Assembly (NCBI GenBank): GCA_902651635.1
Contig: CACRSC010000004.1
Span: 350,046 to 414,045, forward strand
Origin: Mastigamoeba balamuthi
Taxonomy: Eukaryota; Evosea; Mastigamoebida; Mastigamoebidae
DNA length: 64,000 nt
Direction of reading: 5' to 3'
The position numbers and the translations under genes are program-made. Positions 1 through 11,931 of this stretch are shown in pieces. The notes beneath the pieces are model-generated. The model saw only the letters and a program-made list of their open reading frames with translations. It ran no database searches and was not told the DNA's origin. Positions within the stretch are counted from its first letter, which is position 1; each line of letters starts with the position of its first letter.

Positions 1-3000
1 GTCTTGCGCAGCTTGACCGCAGCGGGGTTGATTGGCCCGAAGCCCATTCCGCCACGGGGGATCATACGGCGAGGTGCGGCAGGGCGGGCAGCGTCAGCCG
101 CATCGCTCGAAGGCTCAGCGGCGTGCTCGGTCGTCTGGTCCTCCTTGAGGCTCGGGATGCTCGAGGAGACCTGCGTCGACGCCCTGTTCTTGTGCCTCCT
201 GGCCCGGCTCGCGCCGAGCTGCGACAAACAGCGAGGTCAGCGGGCAACAAGGTCGAAGGAAATGGTCGCGCACGTGAGTGAGCTTCGGGGTGGATATGGG
301 CGCGTTCTCCTGCTCTTCGACGGCCTTACGCTGGCGCTCGGCCTCGTCGGCGGCCTCCTGCCTCCTGCGCCTGGCCTCTTCGAGCATCTTCTTCATACGC
401 TCGTCCCTCTGCTTGCGCTCCTCCTCGGCGAGCTGCCTCTTGTGCGCCTCCTCCTCCTCAGCGCGCTTCTGCTCCTCGGCCCTGGCCCTCTGCTCGGCCT
501 CCAGTATCGCCTTGCGCTCCTCGTCGGCCTTCTTCTTCTCCTCCAGCTCCCTGCGAGCGGCCTCGGCCTTGCGCTCCGCCTCGGCAGCGGCAGCGGCCTC
601 CTCTGCAGCCTTGCGGCGGGCCTCCGCAGCCTGCCTTGCGATCCTCTCCTCCTCTTCGCGGGCAATTCTCTCGGCCTCCTCGCGTTCCTTGCGGGCGCGC
701 TCCTCTTCCCTCTTAAGCGCGGCCAGCATTTCCTCCTTGGCTCTGCGCTCCTCCTCTTGTCTGCGAGCCTCGGCTCTCCGGTTCTCCTGGTCCTGCTCGC
801 GCTTCCTCTGCTCCGCGAGTGCCTGGGCCTTCTGCTGCTCTTCGAGGGCCATCCGCTCGGCGATTGCGCGCTGCTCAGCCTCTTCCTTCTGCCTGCGAGC
901 CTCGGCCTCCTCGCGCGCCCTCTGTTCCTCGAGAGCCTTGCGCTCAGCAATGGCACGCTGCTCCTCTTCCTCCTGGCGCTTGCGAGCCTCTGCTTCGTCG
1001 CGCTTCTTCTGCTCCTCGAGAGCCTCCTGCTGCTCCTCCAAGGCAAGGCGCTCGGCATTTGCGCGCTGCTCCGCTTCTTCCTTCTGTCTGCGGGCCTCAG
1101 CCTCGCGCAGCCTCTGCTCCTCGAGGGCCTTGCGCTCGGCAACAGCGCGCTCCTCCTCGCGTTTCCTGCGCTCCTCTTCCTCCTCGAGCGCGGCCCTTTG
1201 GCGTGCTTCGGCCTCCTCGCGCTGCCTCTGCTCCTCTAGGGCACGAGCCTTCTCGCGCTCTTCCAAGGCCTGACGCTCCGCAGTAGCGCGCAGCTCTTCC
1301 GCGCGAAGCCTGCATTCCTCCTCTAGCTTGCGTGCCTCGTCCTCGCGCCTCTTCTGCTCGAAGGCCTCACGCTCGGCTTCTGCACGCTGCTCTTCCTCCT
1401 CCCGGAGCCTGCGAGCCTCCTCCAGCTCGGCCTCCGCGCGTGCCTCTGCTTCCTCGCGCAGTCTCTGCTCCTCGTGGGCCTGGCGCTCTGCTGCAACGCG
1501 CTCTTCCTCCTCGTGCAGTCTGCGGTCCTTCTCTGACTTGGCGGCAGCGATGAGGCGTTGCGCCTTGGCCTCCCGTTCCTGCTCGGCAAGCTTGGCAACC
1601 TCCGCCTCCCGCGCAGCTTCAGCCTCGCGCGACTCTTGCTCGGCAATCTCCTTCTCGAGCCTCTCCCTCTCGCGCTCCTTGGCTTCCTGCTCCATGCGCT
1701 CGGCATCTGCGCGGAGCCTTTCCTCCTCCAGGGCCCTCTGCCTCGCGGCTTCGTCCTCTTCCTTCTGCTGCCTCTCTGCCGCAATTCGCTCGGCCCTCGA
1801 GGACTTGGCGGCGGCAAGGAGCCTCTCAGCGCGCGCCTCTACCGCGCGGTGCTCCTCCTCCTCGTGGTGCTCTTTCTTGAGGCGCTCGGCTTCCTCCTTA
1901 GCGCGGCGCTTCTGCTTGGCCTCCTCGAGGAGCCGGAGTCTGAGTTCTTCCTTGCGCTTGCGCGCGGCCTCCTTCTCGAGACGCTCAGCTTCCTCGTGCT
2001 CTGCCTGGGCACGCTCCACTTCCTCTCTCTCGAGCCTCTCGCGCTCTACGCGGGCACGCTCAGCCTCTGCGTCCTTCTCGAGTTGCTGACGCTCCTCCTC
2101 CTCCCTCCGCAGGCGTTCTGCCTCCGCCTCCTGAGCGAGGCGCTCCTGTTCCTCCTGCTCGGCACGGAGTCTCTCTGCCTCGAGGCGTTCGTTCTCTTCC
2201 TTGCGAAGGCGCTCTGCCTCAGCCTCCTTCGCGAGACGTTGCTGTTCTTCCAGGATGCGGGCTCTCTCAGCCTGACGCTCCTTCTCTTCGAGGAGTCGCG
2301 CGGCCTCTGCCTCGCTCTCGAGCCGCTCCTTCTCTTCCTGCTCCTTGCGGGCGCGCTCAGCTTCGAGGCGCATTCGCTCCTCTTCCTCCTCGCGTGCGCG
2401 CTCAGCCTCGGCCTCCCTCTCGAGGCGCTCGCGTTCCTCTTGCTCTTTGCGCGCCTGCTCAGCGGAAGCGCGCTCGCGTGCGTCCTGCTCCTCGCGAACC
2501 CTCTGAGCCTCGTGCTCTGCCATCTCCCGCTCGCGTTTATCTTGGGCAGCCTTGCGTGTGACCTCCTCTTCGAGGCGGTCGCGTTCTTCCTGCTCATTGC
2601 GAGCCCTCTCTGCAGAAACGCGCTCCTGTTCGGCGCGCTCTTCCAGCTCTCTCTTCAGACGCTCTTCCTTCTCGACGCGCTCGCGTTCCTCCTGCTCCTT
2701 GCGGGCCATCTCCTCCTTGAGGCGTTGCTCTTCTAGGCGCTGGGCCTGCTCTTGCTCGAGACGCTCTTGTTCGCCAGCTGCAGGGGCCTCTTCTTCGTCC
2801 TTTTTGTGCGACTCAGGCTTCGAAACAAACAGGTCGGCCTCGTTGTCGTCCCACAGGCTGCTCGCAGGTTTGTGCTGCTCGGCCGGCTTCTTCGGCACTG
2901 CAACGGCGCCGAACAGGTCGTCTCCCTCATCGTCGTCCTCCCCGAAGAGATCTTTCGTGGTGAGCTTGTGCTTGGGGAGGGGCTTGAGGAAGTCGTCATC

Positions 3001-4827
3001 GTCGTCGTCGAACAGACCTTTGGTCGGCTGCTTCTGGAGCTCTCTGATGAGCTGCTCGATCTTCGACTTCTCCGCGACCTCGGCCTCTTTCCTCTTGGCC
3101 TCGGCTTCGGCAGACGCCGCTGCGACTCGGGCTGCGACCCGTTAGTGTTCTGCACGGGATGGCAAAACGGTTAGTACCTTCTTCTTCCAGGGTCCTCTTG
3201 TGCTCGGCCTCGGCCTTAGCAGCAGCTGCTGCGCGTGCCTTGGCCTCGTCCTCGAGTGCCCTGCGGCGCTCCTCGGCTGCAGCGAGCTCCGCCTCCTCTT
3301 CGAGCTGCTTCCTCGCGCGCTCTGCCTGGGCCTCTGCCTCCTCGGCAGCTTGCTTTGCGATCTCCTGCTCGCGCTCGAGCTGTTTTGCCTGCTCGGCCTC
3401 CTCGAGTTGGCGCATCTGCTGTAGGATGAGTTCCTCCTCTGCCCGAGCCTTGGCTGCTTCGGCCTCGATCGATTCGAGTCGCTTGCGCTCGTCCTCGATC
3501 TTCGCCTGACGCTCTTGCTCGGCCTTGAGCCTCAGAGCCTCCATCTCCTCCTCGTACGCTTGCAGCTCTTCAGGCGTGAGCTCTTCCTCTTCGTCGTCCT
3601 CGTACTCGTCATCGGCAACGGCCTCGGCCTCGGCCTCTGCACCGTCTGCCTGCTCCTCGGCCGCGTACTCGTCGTCTGCGACCTGCTCTCCATCGACGGG
3701 CTCTTCGGCCGGCACCTCCTCGAGACCCTGCCCTCTGGTGAGCGTACGAATGGCTGAACAAAATTTACCTCGTCCTCTGCCCACTGCTCGAGGTTGTCCG
3801 TGATCTCCTCCAGGAGTTGGAGCATGCGCTCCTCTTTCTCCTTCTGTCTCTGCTTCGCCTCCTCCTCCCGCTGTGCCCGCCGGTGTCAGAAACGTGCGCC
3901 AATGTGCACGAGACGATGCGTGCCCGCAGCTCATCGATGCGGTACTGCTCCTTGCGCTTTGCTTCGAACTCCTCGATTTCGCGCAGCCTGCGTTCCTCCT
4001 CGGCGCGCCTCTGCTCCTTGGCAGCAGCTGCCTTGGCTTTCGCCTCATCCAGCGCCCTCCTCTCCTCCTCGAGCTTCTTCCTCTCGACCTCCTCGATGCT
4101 GCGCGGAGACACAGTGAACACCTCTCCCCCTCGCGTACGGCAATTGATTCTGCGCACGCCTGTGCCTCTTGCTCCGACTTGGCGCGGAACTCTTCGAAGA
4201 CGTCCTCGGTGTCATCCTCGTCGAAGAGCGAATGCTTGGCTACCTTGGCCCTCGCAGGCTCCTCCTTGGGCTCGGATCCTGTCCCGGCCTCGACCTCAGG
4301 CTCGACGGCAGTGTCGAAGAGGGCCGCGGGCTCGGCTGCAGACGCCTCGGCTGCCGCAAAGAGGTCCGGCTCGGCCTTGTGGGCCGGCGTCCCAGTGGGC
4401 GCTGCCTTGCTGGCCTTCTTGGGAACGAAGAGTTCCCCGTCGTCGTCGTCATCGAAGAGCGATTTCTTCGCTGTAACGCGCGGCCACACAGTTAGAAAAT
4501 GCCCACCAGTTGCAATAAGACACGGCAAACGTCATCTCCCAGGACTCTTTGCCGTTCGGGGGCAAAACGACGCGCACGCTGGGGCGAGGGCTCCGGAGGT
4601 GCTGCCTGGGTGACGCGACTCGTGCTGGGCTGGGCGAAGATGCTGGGCTCGTCCGCGTCATCGTCGTCGTCGTCGAAGAGGCCCTTCTTCGTCTTGGTCA
4701 GCGGCGGGTCCCCAGCAGCAGCGTGAGGGTGGTGCTGCTGCTCCGCGGGCTTTGCAGGGGCGCCCTCGCGCGACGCAGGGTCGCCGGGCTCGCCGGAGCC
4801 CAGTAGCTTGCCCAGCGTCTTGAACAT
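1..4827 (-). CDS. FAM21-tail-like adaptor: LFa-type acidic motifs plus very long charged helix (C-terminus outside window)
   Basis: The multi-exon gene starts at the ATG at 4827 (MFKTLGKLLGSG). The same frame is open to 4983, so an earlier start is possible. The N-terminal third carries six acidic motifs with the L-F-(D/E)n-x-F pattern (near 4680, 4460, 4230, 3015, 2950 and 2855; for example LFGEDDDEGDDLF). In the WASH-complex subunit FAM21, LFa motifs of this kind bind retromer; that is family knowledge. Between and after them runs over 900 residues of Glu/Arg/Ala-rich heptad-free sequence, likely a single alpha helix or coiled coil. After an intron near 240-280 comes a basic stretch (KLTHLGASRARR) resembling a capping-protein-interaction motif, then GGMGFGPINPAAVKLRK at the window edge. 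No FAM21 head domain is visible. Introns contain CTAAC branch points (for example TTCTAACTG). A role as an endosomal or actin adaptor is inferred from the motifs only. A generic coiled-coil protein is the alternative. Confidence 0.6.
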
Positions 4828-5472
4828 GTGGGGGGGCCCGTCGGCGGCACCGAACTTCTGCAGTGGCTGCGCTGGTGGTTGTTGGGTTGCCCACACCGCT
4901 CGAATCTCCAGTGCAAATATCTGCTCGGGCCCATTTCCGCTATCTGGAGCGCTTGCCGCGCGCCACGTGGTCGGCGAGAACAAACAAATGGACTCCGGTG
5001 ACTGTCAACCGCCCCCGGATCCAAAAATCTTGGACACGGAAAAACAGAAATCTTACAGATTTCCCAACAATTTTTGAAAACGCGGTGGCGGGGCGCCCAG
5101 AGAGCAATTCTCGCGAGACCCGCCCCCACATCTGTGCCGCACCCCGCAGCCCGCGCCGCACCGCTCCGCGCCAGCCACCCCGACCCCGTGCGCAATTTGT
5201 GCCCGCCGCCTTCCAACCCCCCGTGATCTCTCTTTTACCCTTAATTTCAAAAATAACCGCGCTCGGAATAAAACACCCGATCCCCCGGGCCCTCCGGGGC
5301 CCTCTCCGGGACCGCGGCCCGCCGCCACCCGGGCGCCTGCGAGGCCCGCGCGGGGCCGCAGGAAGCGTGCCGTTAACGCCTCTCTGAGCCGCACCGTTTT
5401 CTCTCGCTCGCCCAGAACCTGCGCACAAAAAAAGAGGGCCGCTCTGGGAGGCGCGCTGCTTGAGAGGGCACG
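4828..5472. promoter_or_regulatory. Divergent intergenic region between adaptor and PP2C genes
   Basis: Both flanking genes are transcribed away from this 645-base gap, so it should hold two promoters. It contains AT-richer patches in a GC-rich background, including an ATATCTG motif near 4917 and a patch of A-runs near 5030-5080. If the left gene really starts at 4983 the gap is about 490 bases. No convincing ORF or RNA is seen. Confidence 0.4.
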
Positions 5473-8400
5473 ATGGAGGTCGGCGGGCGCGCACTGACCG
5501 CCGACCTGACGGGCCGCGCGCTGCTGCACATCCTCAGCGCGGACACGGAGATCAAGCGCGCGAGCCTGCGCGTCTCGGGCCACCGCCCGGTGACGATCGC
5601 CGGCGGCGGCGCCGCGCGCAGCGGCCTCTACGCGATGCCCGGCGAGGTCGTCAGGTACGCGCCCGGCGCCGCCGCCTCCAAGGGCCGCGCGACGTTCGCC
5701 TGGATCGGCTCGGACGGTGCCACGTCATCGCGCATCATCGTCGCGCTGCGGTCGCCGCGCACGGGCTGCGTCGTGCTGGGCCACTTTTGCGGTGAGATCG
5801 CCGCGCACAGGTAAATCCCACCCGCTCCGGGGTGGTCCCCCCTCTCCCCCTGGCTCGCCTCGGCCTGGCTGTGGCGGTGGCTCCGGGGGCTGTGGGTAAT
5901 GGGGGGAGGTGTGAGGGGTGGGAAGAAGTGGCGTTGGGGGGTGTTTCGTGGGTTCTGGTGTTGGTTGCGGTGCTAATACGGCGGCTTCCCTGCACTGCGC
6001 TGGCGCTCCGGGGCAGCGCGGGGCCCTCGCTGGTCGCGGGCCTCTCGGACGACGACCGCGCCGGCGGCGTCGACGCGTTCCTCGCGGGGGCGCGCACCGA
6101 CGCGGGGCCGCCGTCGCGCCGCGCGGTCGAGGCCGCGCTGGAGAGCCTCGCGCGGTCGCTTGTGGCCTCGACGCCCGTGCGGGTGCGCGTCGCGTGCATA
6201 CTGAGCCGCCACGTGCCCGGCATCTGCATCGACACGGCCACGGGCGACGTGCGCCCCGCGCGCTGGCTCGACCGCGGGCCCGACACGTCGCTGCGCATCG
6301 CCCGCAGCGTCGTCGGCGCGCCGGCGCCCGTCGCCACGTACTCGCGCGAGGCCGGCGCCGACAACGTGTTCACCGTCGAGGCGTTTGACTACGCCAGCGA
6401 CGACCCCAAGCTGCGCGCGCTCAGCCAGATGCTCGACGACGGCGCGCTGCTCTCGGCGCTGCGCCTCGGCACGGCGGCCCCGGGCGTCGAGGAACCGCGC
6501 GCCGCCGAGGACGTGCGCTCGGCGCTGCGCTTGATGATGCGCTCCCCGCGCGAGACGGTCTTCCCCGGCGGCAACGCGCGCGTCTACCGGCGCACGTCCG
6601 CGGGCACCTGGGACCTCGCGCCGCAGCCCGTGCTCCCCACCATCACGGCGACGGCCGCCAAGGGGGCCGCGCAGGCGGCGGCGGAGCCCGCGGGGGTCAC
6701 GGCGTACACGGCCGTCCCGGAGCCGGTGATACCCAGAAAGCACTCTGCGCACAAGCGCAAGCAGGCGACGGTCGACGTCACGGCGACGCCGACGGCGCCC
6801 AAGACGCCAGAGATGCCCGGCGACAAGGAGAAGCGCCGGCACCGCAGGGACGCCAAGAGCTCGATCAAGGACCTGCTCGAGCACCTGCCCGCGGCGGAGC
6901 CCGTGCGGCCCGCGGTGCGCCGCGTGTGGGACGAGATCGGCAGCCTCAAGGGCTCGCTGGTGGGCTTCGAGATAGACCGCCTCGCGCAGCTGGTCCCCGC
7001 GCAGCAGCAGCAGCAGGAGGCCGGGGCAGCTCACGACGACGTCACGCCAGAGCCCGAGACGCCAATCGCCGAGCCCAAGCCCAAGGACTCGGACCTTGCG
7101 GACCTGCGCAACGCGCTGGCGGGGCTGGGCAGCCCGGCGGCGCCGGTGGCCAGCGCGGCGGACGAGCTCATGAAGTCGCTGGCGGGCTGCCACAAGAAGG
7201 CGCCGTCGGACCTCTCGACGTCTCTGGCGATCCTGGGCGAGTCGTCGCCGCAGTCGCCGCACGGGCGCCTCGAGGTGATGTCGCCCGAGGGCGGCGAGAA
7301 GAAGAAGCAGGCGCGGCGCTCGCTGCTGGTCGAGCAGCTCAAGGCCGGCGACGTAGAGTCGCCCTCTGCGAGCTCCAGCGCGCTGGAGGACCTGCAGCGG
7401 TCGCTCGGCGACGCCGCGCCCCCCGCTGCGCGCAAGATGTCCAACGCGGCGTCGCTGGCCGCGTCGCTGGGGCTCGGGGGCGGGCCCGAGGACGCGGGCG
7501 ACGACCTCCTGAGGGCGCTCGCGCGGCCCGAGGCCAAGGCGCGCGGGCGCGCGGGCGAGTCGGACAGCCCGACGCCGTCGGACGACCTCAACGACCTGCG
7601 GGCGTCGCTGTTGGGCGTGTCGAGCCCGCTGATGGGCGGCATCTCGAGCCCCGAGTGCTCGTCGTCGCCGACGCCGCGCCCGGGCGAGTCGTTCAAGTCG
7701 CTGCTGGCGGAGCTCGTCGAGGGCGAGGAGGAGGGCGCGGGCCTCGCGCCGCTGAGCCTCAACCTGCCGTCTCTCGACGACCTCGCGCTGGCCGTCGGCG
7801 ACGACTCCAAGTTCTCGCTGGGCGGCGCCGGCGTCGAGGAGGCCATGGAGCTGCTCTCGGACCTCGGGCAGGCGCCGGCCAAGCCCGCGGGCGACGGGCT
7901 GATCAGGGAGTTCGGCGAGCACGAGGACATCAACGTGCCGGGCCTGCGGAGAGCCAAGAAGAAGCCCACGCTGACGCAGGGCGGGTCGCTCTACAACATG
8001 GAGGACGTCCACGCGTGCAAGTACCCGCTGCTCGACGAGAACACGGCGTTCTTCGGCGTCTTTGACGGGTTCGCGGGCAAGGAGGCGGCGCTCTCGGCGT
8101 CGCACCTGATGCCCGAGGAGTTCATGCGGAAGATCCTCTCGGCCGCCGGCGGCAAGCTCGGCGAGGGCGACCAGCGGGGCCTGTTCGAGGAGGTCTTCCT
8201 CTCGGTCGACGACCAGCTCAAGGACTACGAGTGCATCGGCTGCACGTGCTCGGCCGTCCTCATCTGGCGCTCTGGGGACGCGCGGTACCTCCAGGTCGGC
8301 AACGTCGGCGACTCCAACGCATTCCTCGTGTAACACGCAGCCCTCCCCCGTTCTCAGCTACTCCCTCCCCTAAAACCCGATGACCGCAGACGAGGCAAGA

Positions 8401-8908
8401 AGGCGATGATGCTGACCGAGGAGCACAAGGTGACGAGCCAGACAGAGAGAAAGCGATTGGAGCAGATGGGGATACCGGTGACGCAGGGCATGACGCGCAT
8501 CAACGGCATCGCCGTCTCGCGCGCGCTGGGCTGCCGCTTCGTCAAGGACATGAAGCAGGGCATCGTCGCCAGCCCCTCTGTCAGCGAGTGCATCAAGCTC
8601 GGCCCCGAAGACGAGCTCGTCATCATCGCGTCTGACGGCGTAAGTCCTCGGTTTTCCCGCATTTTCCGGTTCAGGAACTGGCGCTGACGAGTTTTCGCTG
8701 AAAAACACACGGCGTACACTCTGCTGCGGTGCCTCTCTCCTTTTTTATTGCACCCTTGCAGATTTGGGACGTGCTCAGTGGGCAGCAGGCGTACGAAATG
8801 GCGCAAAAAGAGGCCACAGCGCAGGCGATGGCGCGCAGGATACTCACAACCGCAACCGCGAACCACAAGTGTGTGGATAACGTCACCGTCGTCGTCGTAC
8901 GCCTGTGA
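5473..8908 (+). CDS. PP2C-family Ser/Thr phosphatase-like protein with long repetitive N-terminal region
   Basis: Four exons (5473-5810, 6017-8329, 8390-8639, 8762-8908) give about 1,015 residues. The C-terminal 270 residues are a PP2C domain: NMEDVHACKYP, FFGVFDGFAG, TCSAVLIW, VGNVGDSNAF, MLTEEHK, INGIAVSRALG, IIASDGIWDVL and the closing DNVTVVVVRL. These provide most metal-binding acids, but two family positions differ: the usual GD after SRAL is GC, and the His of FDGHGG is Phe. Activity may therefore be altered or lost. Residues about 400-720 hold a run of short repeats of the form D-L-x-x-S-L-x-x-L-G (DLRNALAGLG, DLSTSLAILG, DLNDLRASLLG). The N-terminal 270 residues are unrecognised. The ATG at 5473 gives the longest clean frame and joins exon 2 in phase. 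The substrate is unknown. Confidence 0.85.
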
Positions 8909-9339
8909 GAACATTGACAAACCACCCCCCAGACACCAAACACCACCCCCTCTCCCCAGCCAGCAACTCCTCCCTTCCCTTTCCCCCATTCCAGCTCTCC
9001 TCCCCTCGAGCCATCCCCGAAACCAGCACGCACACGCTACACTGTTTGTTTTTGCATCTCCACTGAGCTCTCGCGACGGGCGGGTGAGATACGCGTGATT
9101 CTGCGTGATTCCCGGGGCACGGGTGCCGAAGTGGACGACCTCATGCGAGGTCACGCTTCGTCAACAGCGAATCTTTCCGCCTCATTCCCAGCAACATTTC
9201 ACAAAGGTTGAAAGACGTCTCGGACGTTAACCCTTAAGAGCACCTCGCTCTTCTGCTCCGGTCTTCAAGATCACGAGGCAGCGACCCCCACAGCCCGGCG
9301 ATCCGGCACCAGCGGCAGCGAATCATAGCGCCCAGCACC
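8909..9339. other. Intergenic region, no gene seen
   Basis: This stretch lies between the phosphatase stop and the first kinase start. It is C-rich near 8920-9010, with no ORF that looks coding on either strand. It presumably holds the phosphatase 3' end and the kinase promoter; I see no clear element. Confidence 0.4.
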
Positions 9340-11336
9340 ATGAACCACCTCTGCCAGTGCGGGGCCCTGTTCCACAAGCTCCTGTCCAGAGACCACCAGC
9401 GGTTGAAGGACGAAATCCACTGCTGCCCCCGAGACGAGCTGCTCGTCGTCACCGGTCCGCACAGTGCTCGCACCCCCTCCACCCGGCCGGCACACACAGA
9501 CGCCCCCCAGCCCCCCTCTCGTCGTCTGCCCCCTCGTCCAAGGGGGGTAAAACCACTCTTTGCACGAACCTATTTTGGGGGTTTTCGTTCACATTTCTGG
9601 ACCGTTGTCCGGAAAGACCTCTCGGGATTGTACCGACGTCGGCCCTTTGCGGCGAGCGCAGTCGTCAGAGCGACGGTGCTCCGCTGCGGGAACCCCGACG
9701 CGGTCGTCGTGGTGCGCGTGGACGCTGGCTGTGGCCAGCCGCTGCAGACCAGGGGCGCAGTTGCCCGCTCGCCCGAGTGGAACGACCCGCTCGAGTTTGT
9801 GCGCACGCCAGCCAGCGACGCAGGCACTGTGCGCTTCGAGGTCAACGAGCTCAGGCGCTCCGACGACGGGGACCTCTCTGAGTATCTACTCGTTAGTGCA
9901 TTTTTCTTGCGTTTTTCAAAGTAGTTTCTGAGATAGACGCAACTCACGCATTCCGCAGGCTGAAAAGCGCGTCGAACTCCGCCCGCCGACGCCCGTGCTC
10001 GCCATGGAGGACACGATGGAGTTCGCCCAGCACGTCAGGCTCTCGTCAAAAGCGGAATTGGACATCCGCGTCAGATTTGGCCCCGTGAGTCTCGCAATTC
10101 AAATTGAATTGCAATCTCAATCTAGTCGTGCAAAAAAAAACTCATCCAACCGCACACACAGATTGTCAAGCCCGAGGCTAAGTACGATGCGGGCGAGAAG
10201 CTCGGCTCCGGGGCCCACAGCGTGGTGTACGACGTGACCGAGCGGACCACGGGCCAGCACTACGCTGCCAAGGTCATCCAGATACAGAGCCAGTCGGTCG
10301 TCTACAAGCAGGGACTCGCCCGCGAGATCTCTATCATGTAAACAACGCCCACACACTACGCTCCCCACCCCTCGCCGCCAGAAAGAAGGGCCCCTCCCAC
10401 TTGGCCCCGCTGTGATGAGAGCGGCGTTTGAAAGAAAACCTGCGATCAAAACAAAAAAGGCGGGGCCTGGACCACGAGAACATCATCAGGCTGCACGAGG
10501 TCTTCCACACGGTCAACAGGGTCGTGCTGGTCCTCGAGCGCGCGGCCGGGGGCGACCTCTTCCACGAGATCGTGCGCAGGAAGCGCTACGCAGAGGCCGA
10601 CGCGCGCCCCGTGTTCCGGCAGCTGGCGAGGGCGGTCGAGCACCTGCACTCGCACGGCATCGCCCACCGCGACCTCAAGCCCGAGAACGTCCTCCTGACC
10701 AGCGCCGAGGACCCCGTCGTCAAGGTGCGAGCCCGCGGGGTGGCAGGGTGGGGGCGGGGCAATCAACTGACTCGACTCGCGCGCCCGTGTGCAGCTGGCT
10801 GATTTTGGGCTCGCGGTGGACACCAACGTCAACCAGATGGCGTGGCTGGCGGGATCGCGTGCGTTGATTACCCCCGTGGGCTGCGCAGTGTCTGAACTGT
10901 ATTCCTTCTCCCGCCGCACGCAGCGTGCTACGTGGCGCCAGAGGTCGTCCAGGGACAGCACTACACGACGCAGTGCGACCTGTGGTCGCTGGGCGTCATC
11001 CTGTTCGTGATGCTCAGCGGCTGCGTGCCGTTCTGGAGCCCAGACCGCGCCAAGCTCAACGCCATGATCCTGCACAGGCCCATCCCCCTCGACAGCGACA
11101 ACTGGAAAGGCGTCAGCCCTGAGGGTCCGCACCCGCCGCCCCCTCCCATCGCGGCAGTTGCGCCCTGCTCACTTTGCCCTTGCAGCCAAGGATCTGTTGA
11201 ACAAGATGCTGGTCAGGGATCCACTTCAGCGCCTCACGGCTTCTCAGACACTTGCGTCGTCTTGGCTGGTGCGATTATCCATTGCATTGCGCCATCAGAG
11301 TAGCGGCAACTGACCCTGCGCAGGCCCAGGAATGAC
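9340..11336 (+). CDS. C2-domain Ser/Thr protein kinase, CAMK-like, copy 1
   Basis: Nine exons (9340-9454, 9662-9891, 9959-10084, 10162-10337, 10460-10724, 10795-10858, 10924-11124, 11186-11268, 11325-11336) give about 423 residues. A short N-terminal segment of about 38 residues is followed by a C2-like domain ([20 protein letters not shown]) at about residues 39-155. The kinase domain then runs to the end: glycine loop GSGAHSVVY, catalytic lysine in [21 protein letters not shown] and CYVAPE, with no C-terminal autoinhibitory tail. The last exon encodes only Ala-Gln-Glu and a stop. The domain order suggests recruitment to membranes through C2, but the calcium-binding loops are not obvious. 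The next gene (11932-13680) is a clear tandem paralogue with matching exon lengths but three fewer introns. Confidence 0.88.
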
Positions 11337-11931
11337 CGACCAACAATCAGCGCGCCACCGAATCAGTCGATTTTCAGCACACGTACCGCATCGCGTTCAG
11401 GTTATCGTATTACCAGCACCCCGTGAAAGACACAAATGAAAGTCCCCCAAGATGGTTTTTATTCACTCCATACCGACCGTACCCTGTCTTGCTGTCTTTC
11501 CGAAGCGCCTCTCATAACAGTGGGGAAACCGGGTGAAGAGCGCGAACACGGGCAAACAAAAAACGGTTGTTGAGAAAACCAGCCGATGGGTGGGCTGAAT
11601 GGAGGCCTTGGCGGGTTGTGGGAAATCAGTTGGACGCGCTGAGCGCGTCATCGGAAGTGGCACCCCGGAAACCCCGGGCGCGTCGGCGCGGGCGCAGGCA
11701 CAGGGCCGGATCTCATGCGTCCACGTGCACCGAGGTTCAGGTAAATTTAACAGAAAGAGAAATCTGTTGGGGGCGTGTCGGGCGATGGTCTTCCTCACTT
11801 TCCGTTTTTCTCGCTTCTCTCTAGTCCCCCAGACAACCGTAACTCCCCCACGTGCCCTCGTCCCCCACCACACCTGCCGGAGCGTCGCCCCCAAATCGCT
11901 TTTTGGCGCTGTGCCCACTGCAGAGAGCGAA
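11337..11931. other. Spacer between the tandem kinase genes
   Basis: These 595 bases hold the 3' end of copy 1 and the promoter of copy 2. Long frames on the minus strand here continue antisense through copy 2 and show no recognisable domain, so I treat them as shadows. No RNA gene or repeat is recognised. Confidence 0.4.

Noticed and set aside
4-1239. Leucine-rich plus-strand frame of 411 codons
   Set aside because: It is the antisense of the Glu/Arg-rich helix; Leu codons CTC and CTT mirror GAG and AAG. The minus strand has splice-supported continuity.
2700-4000. Tandem DNA repeats in the coiled-coil gene as a CRISPR-like or satellite array
   Set aside because: The periodicity reflects repeated GAG/GCG/CGC codons for a charged helix; there are no uniform spacers.
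5973-8336. Minus-strand frame of 787 codons across the phosphatase
   Set aside because: No domain is visible and it lies opposite the PP2C coding frame; long antisense frames are expected from strong G/C third positions.
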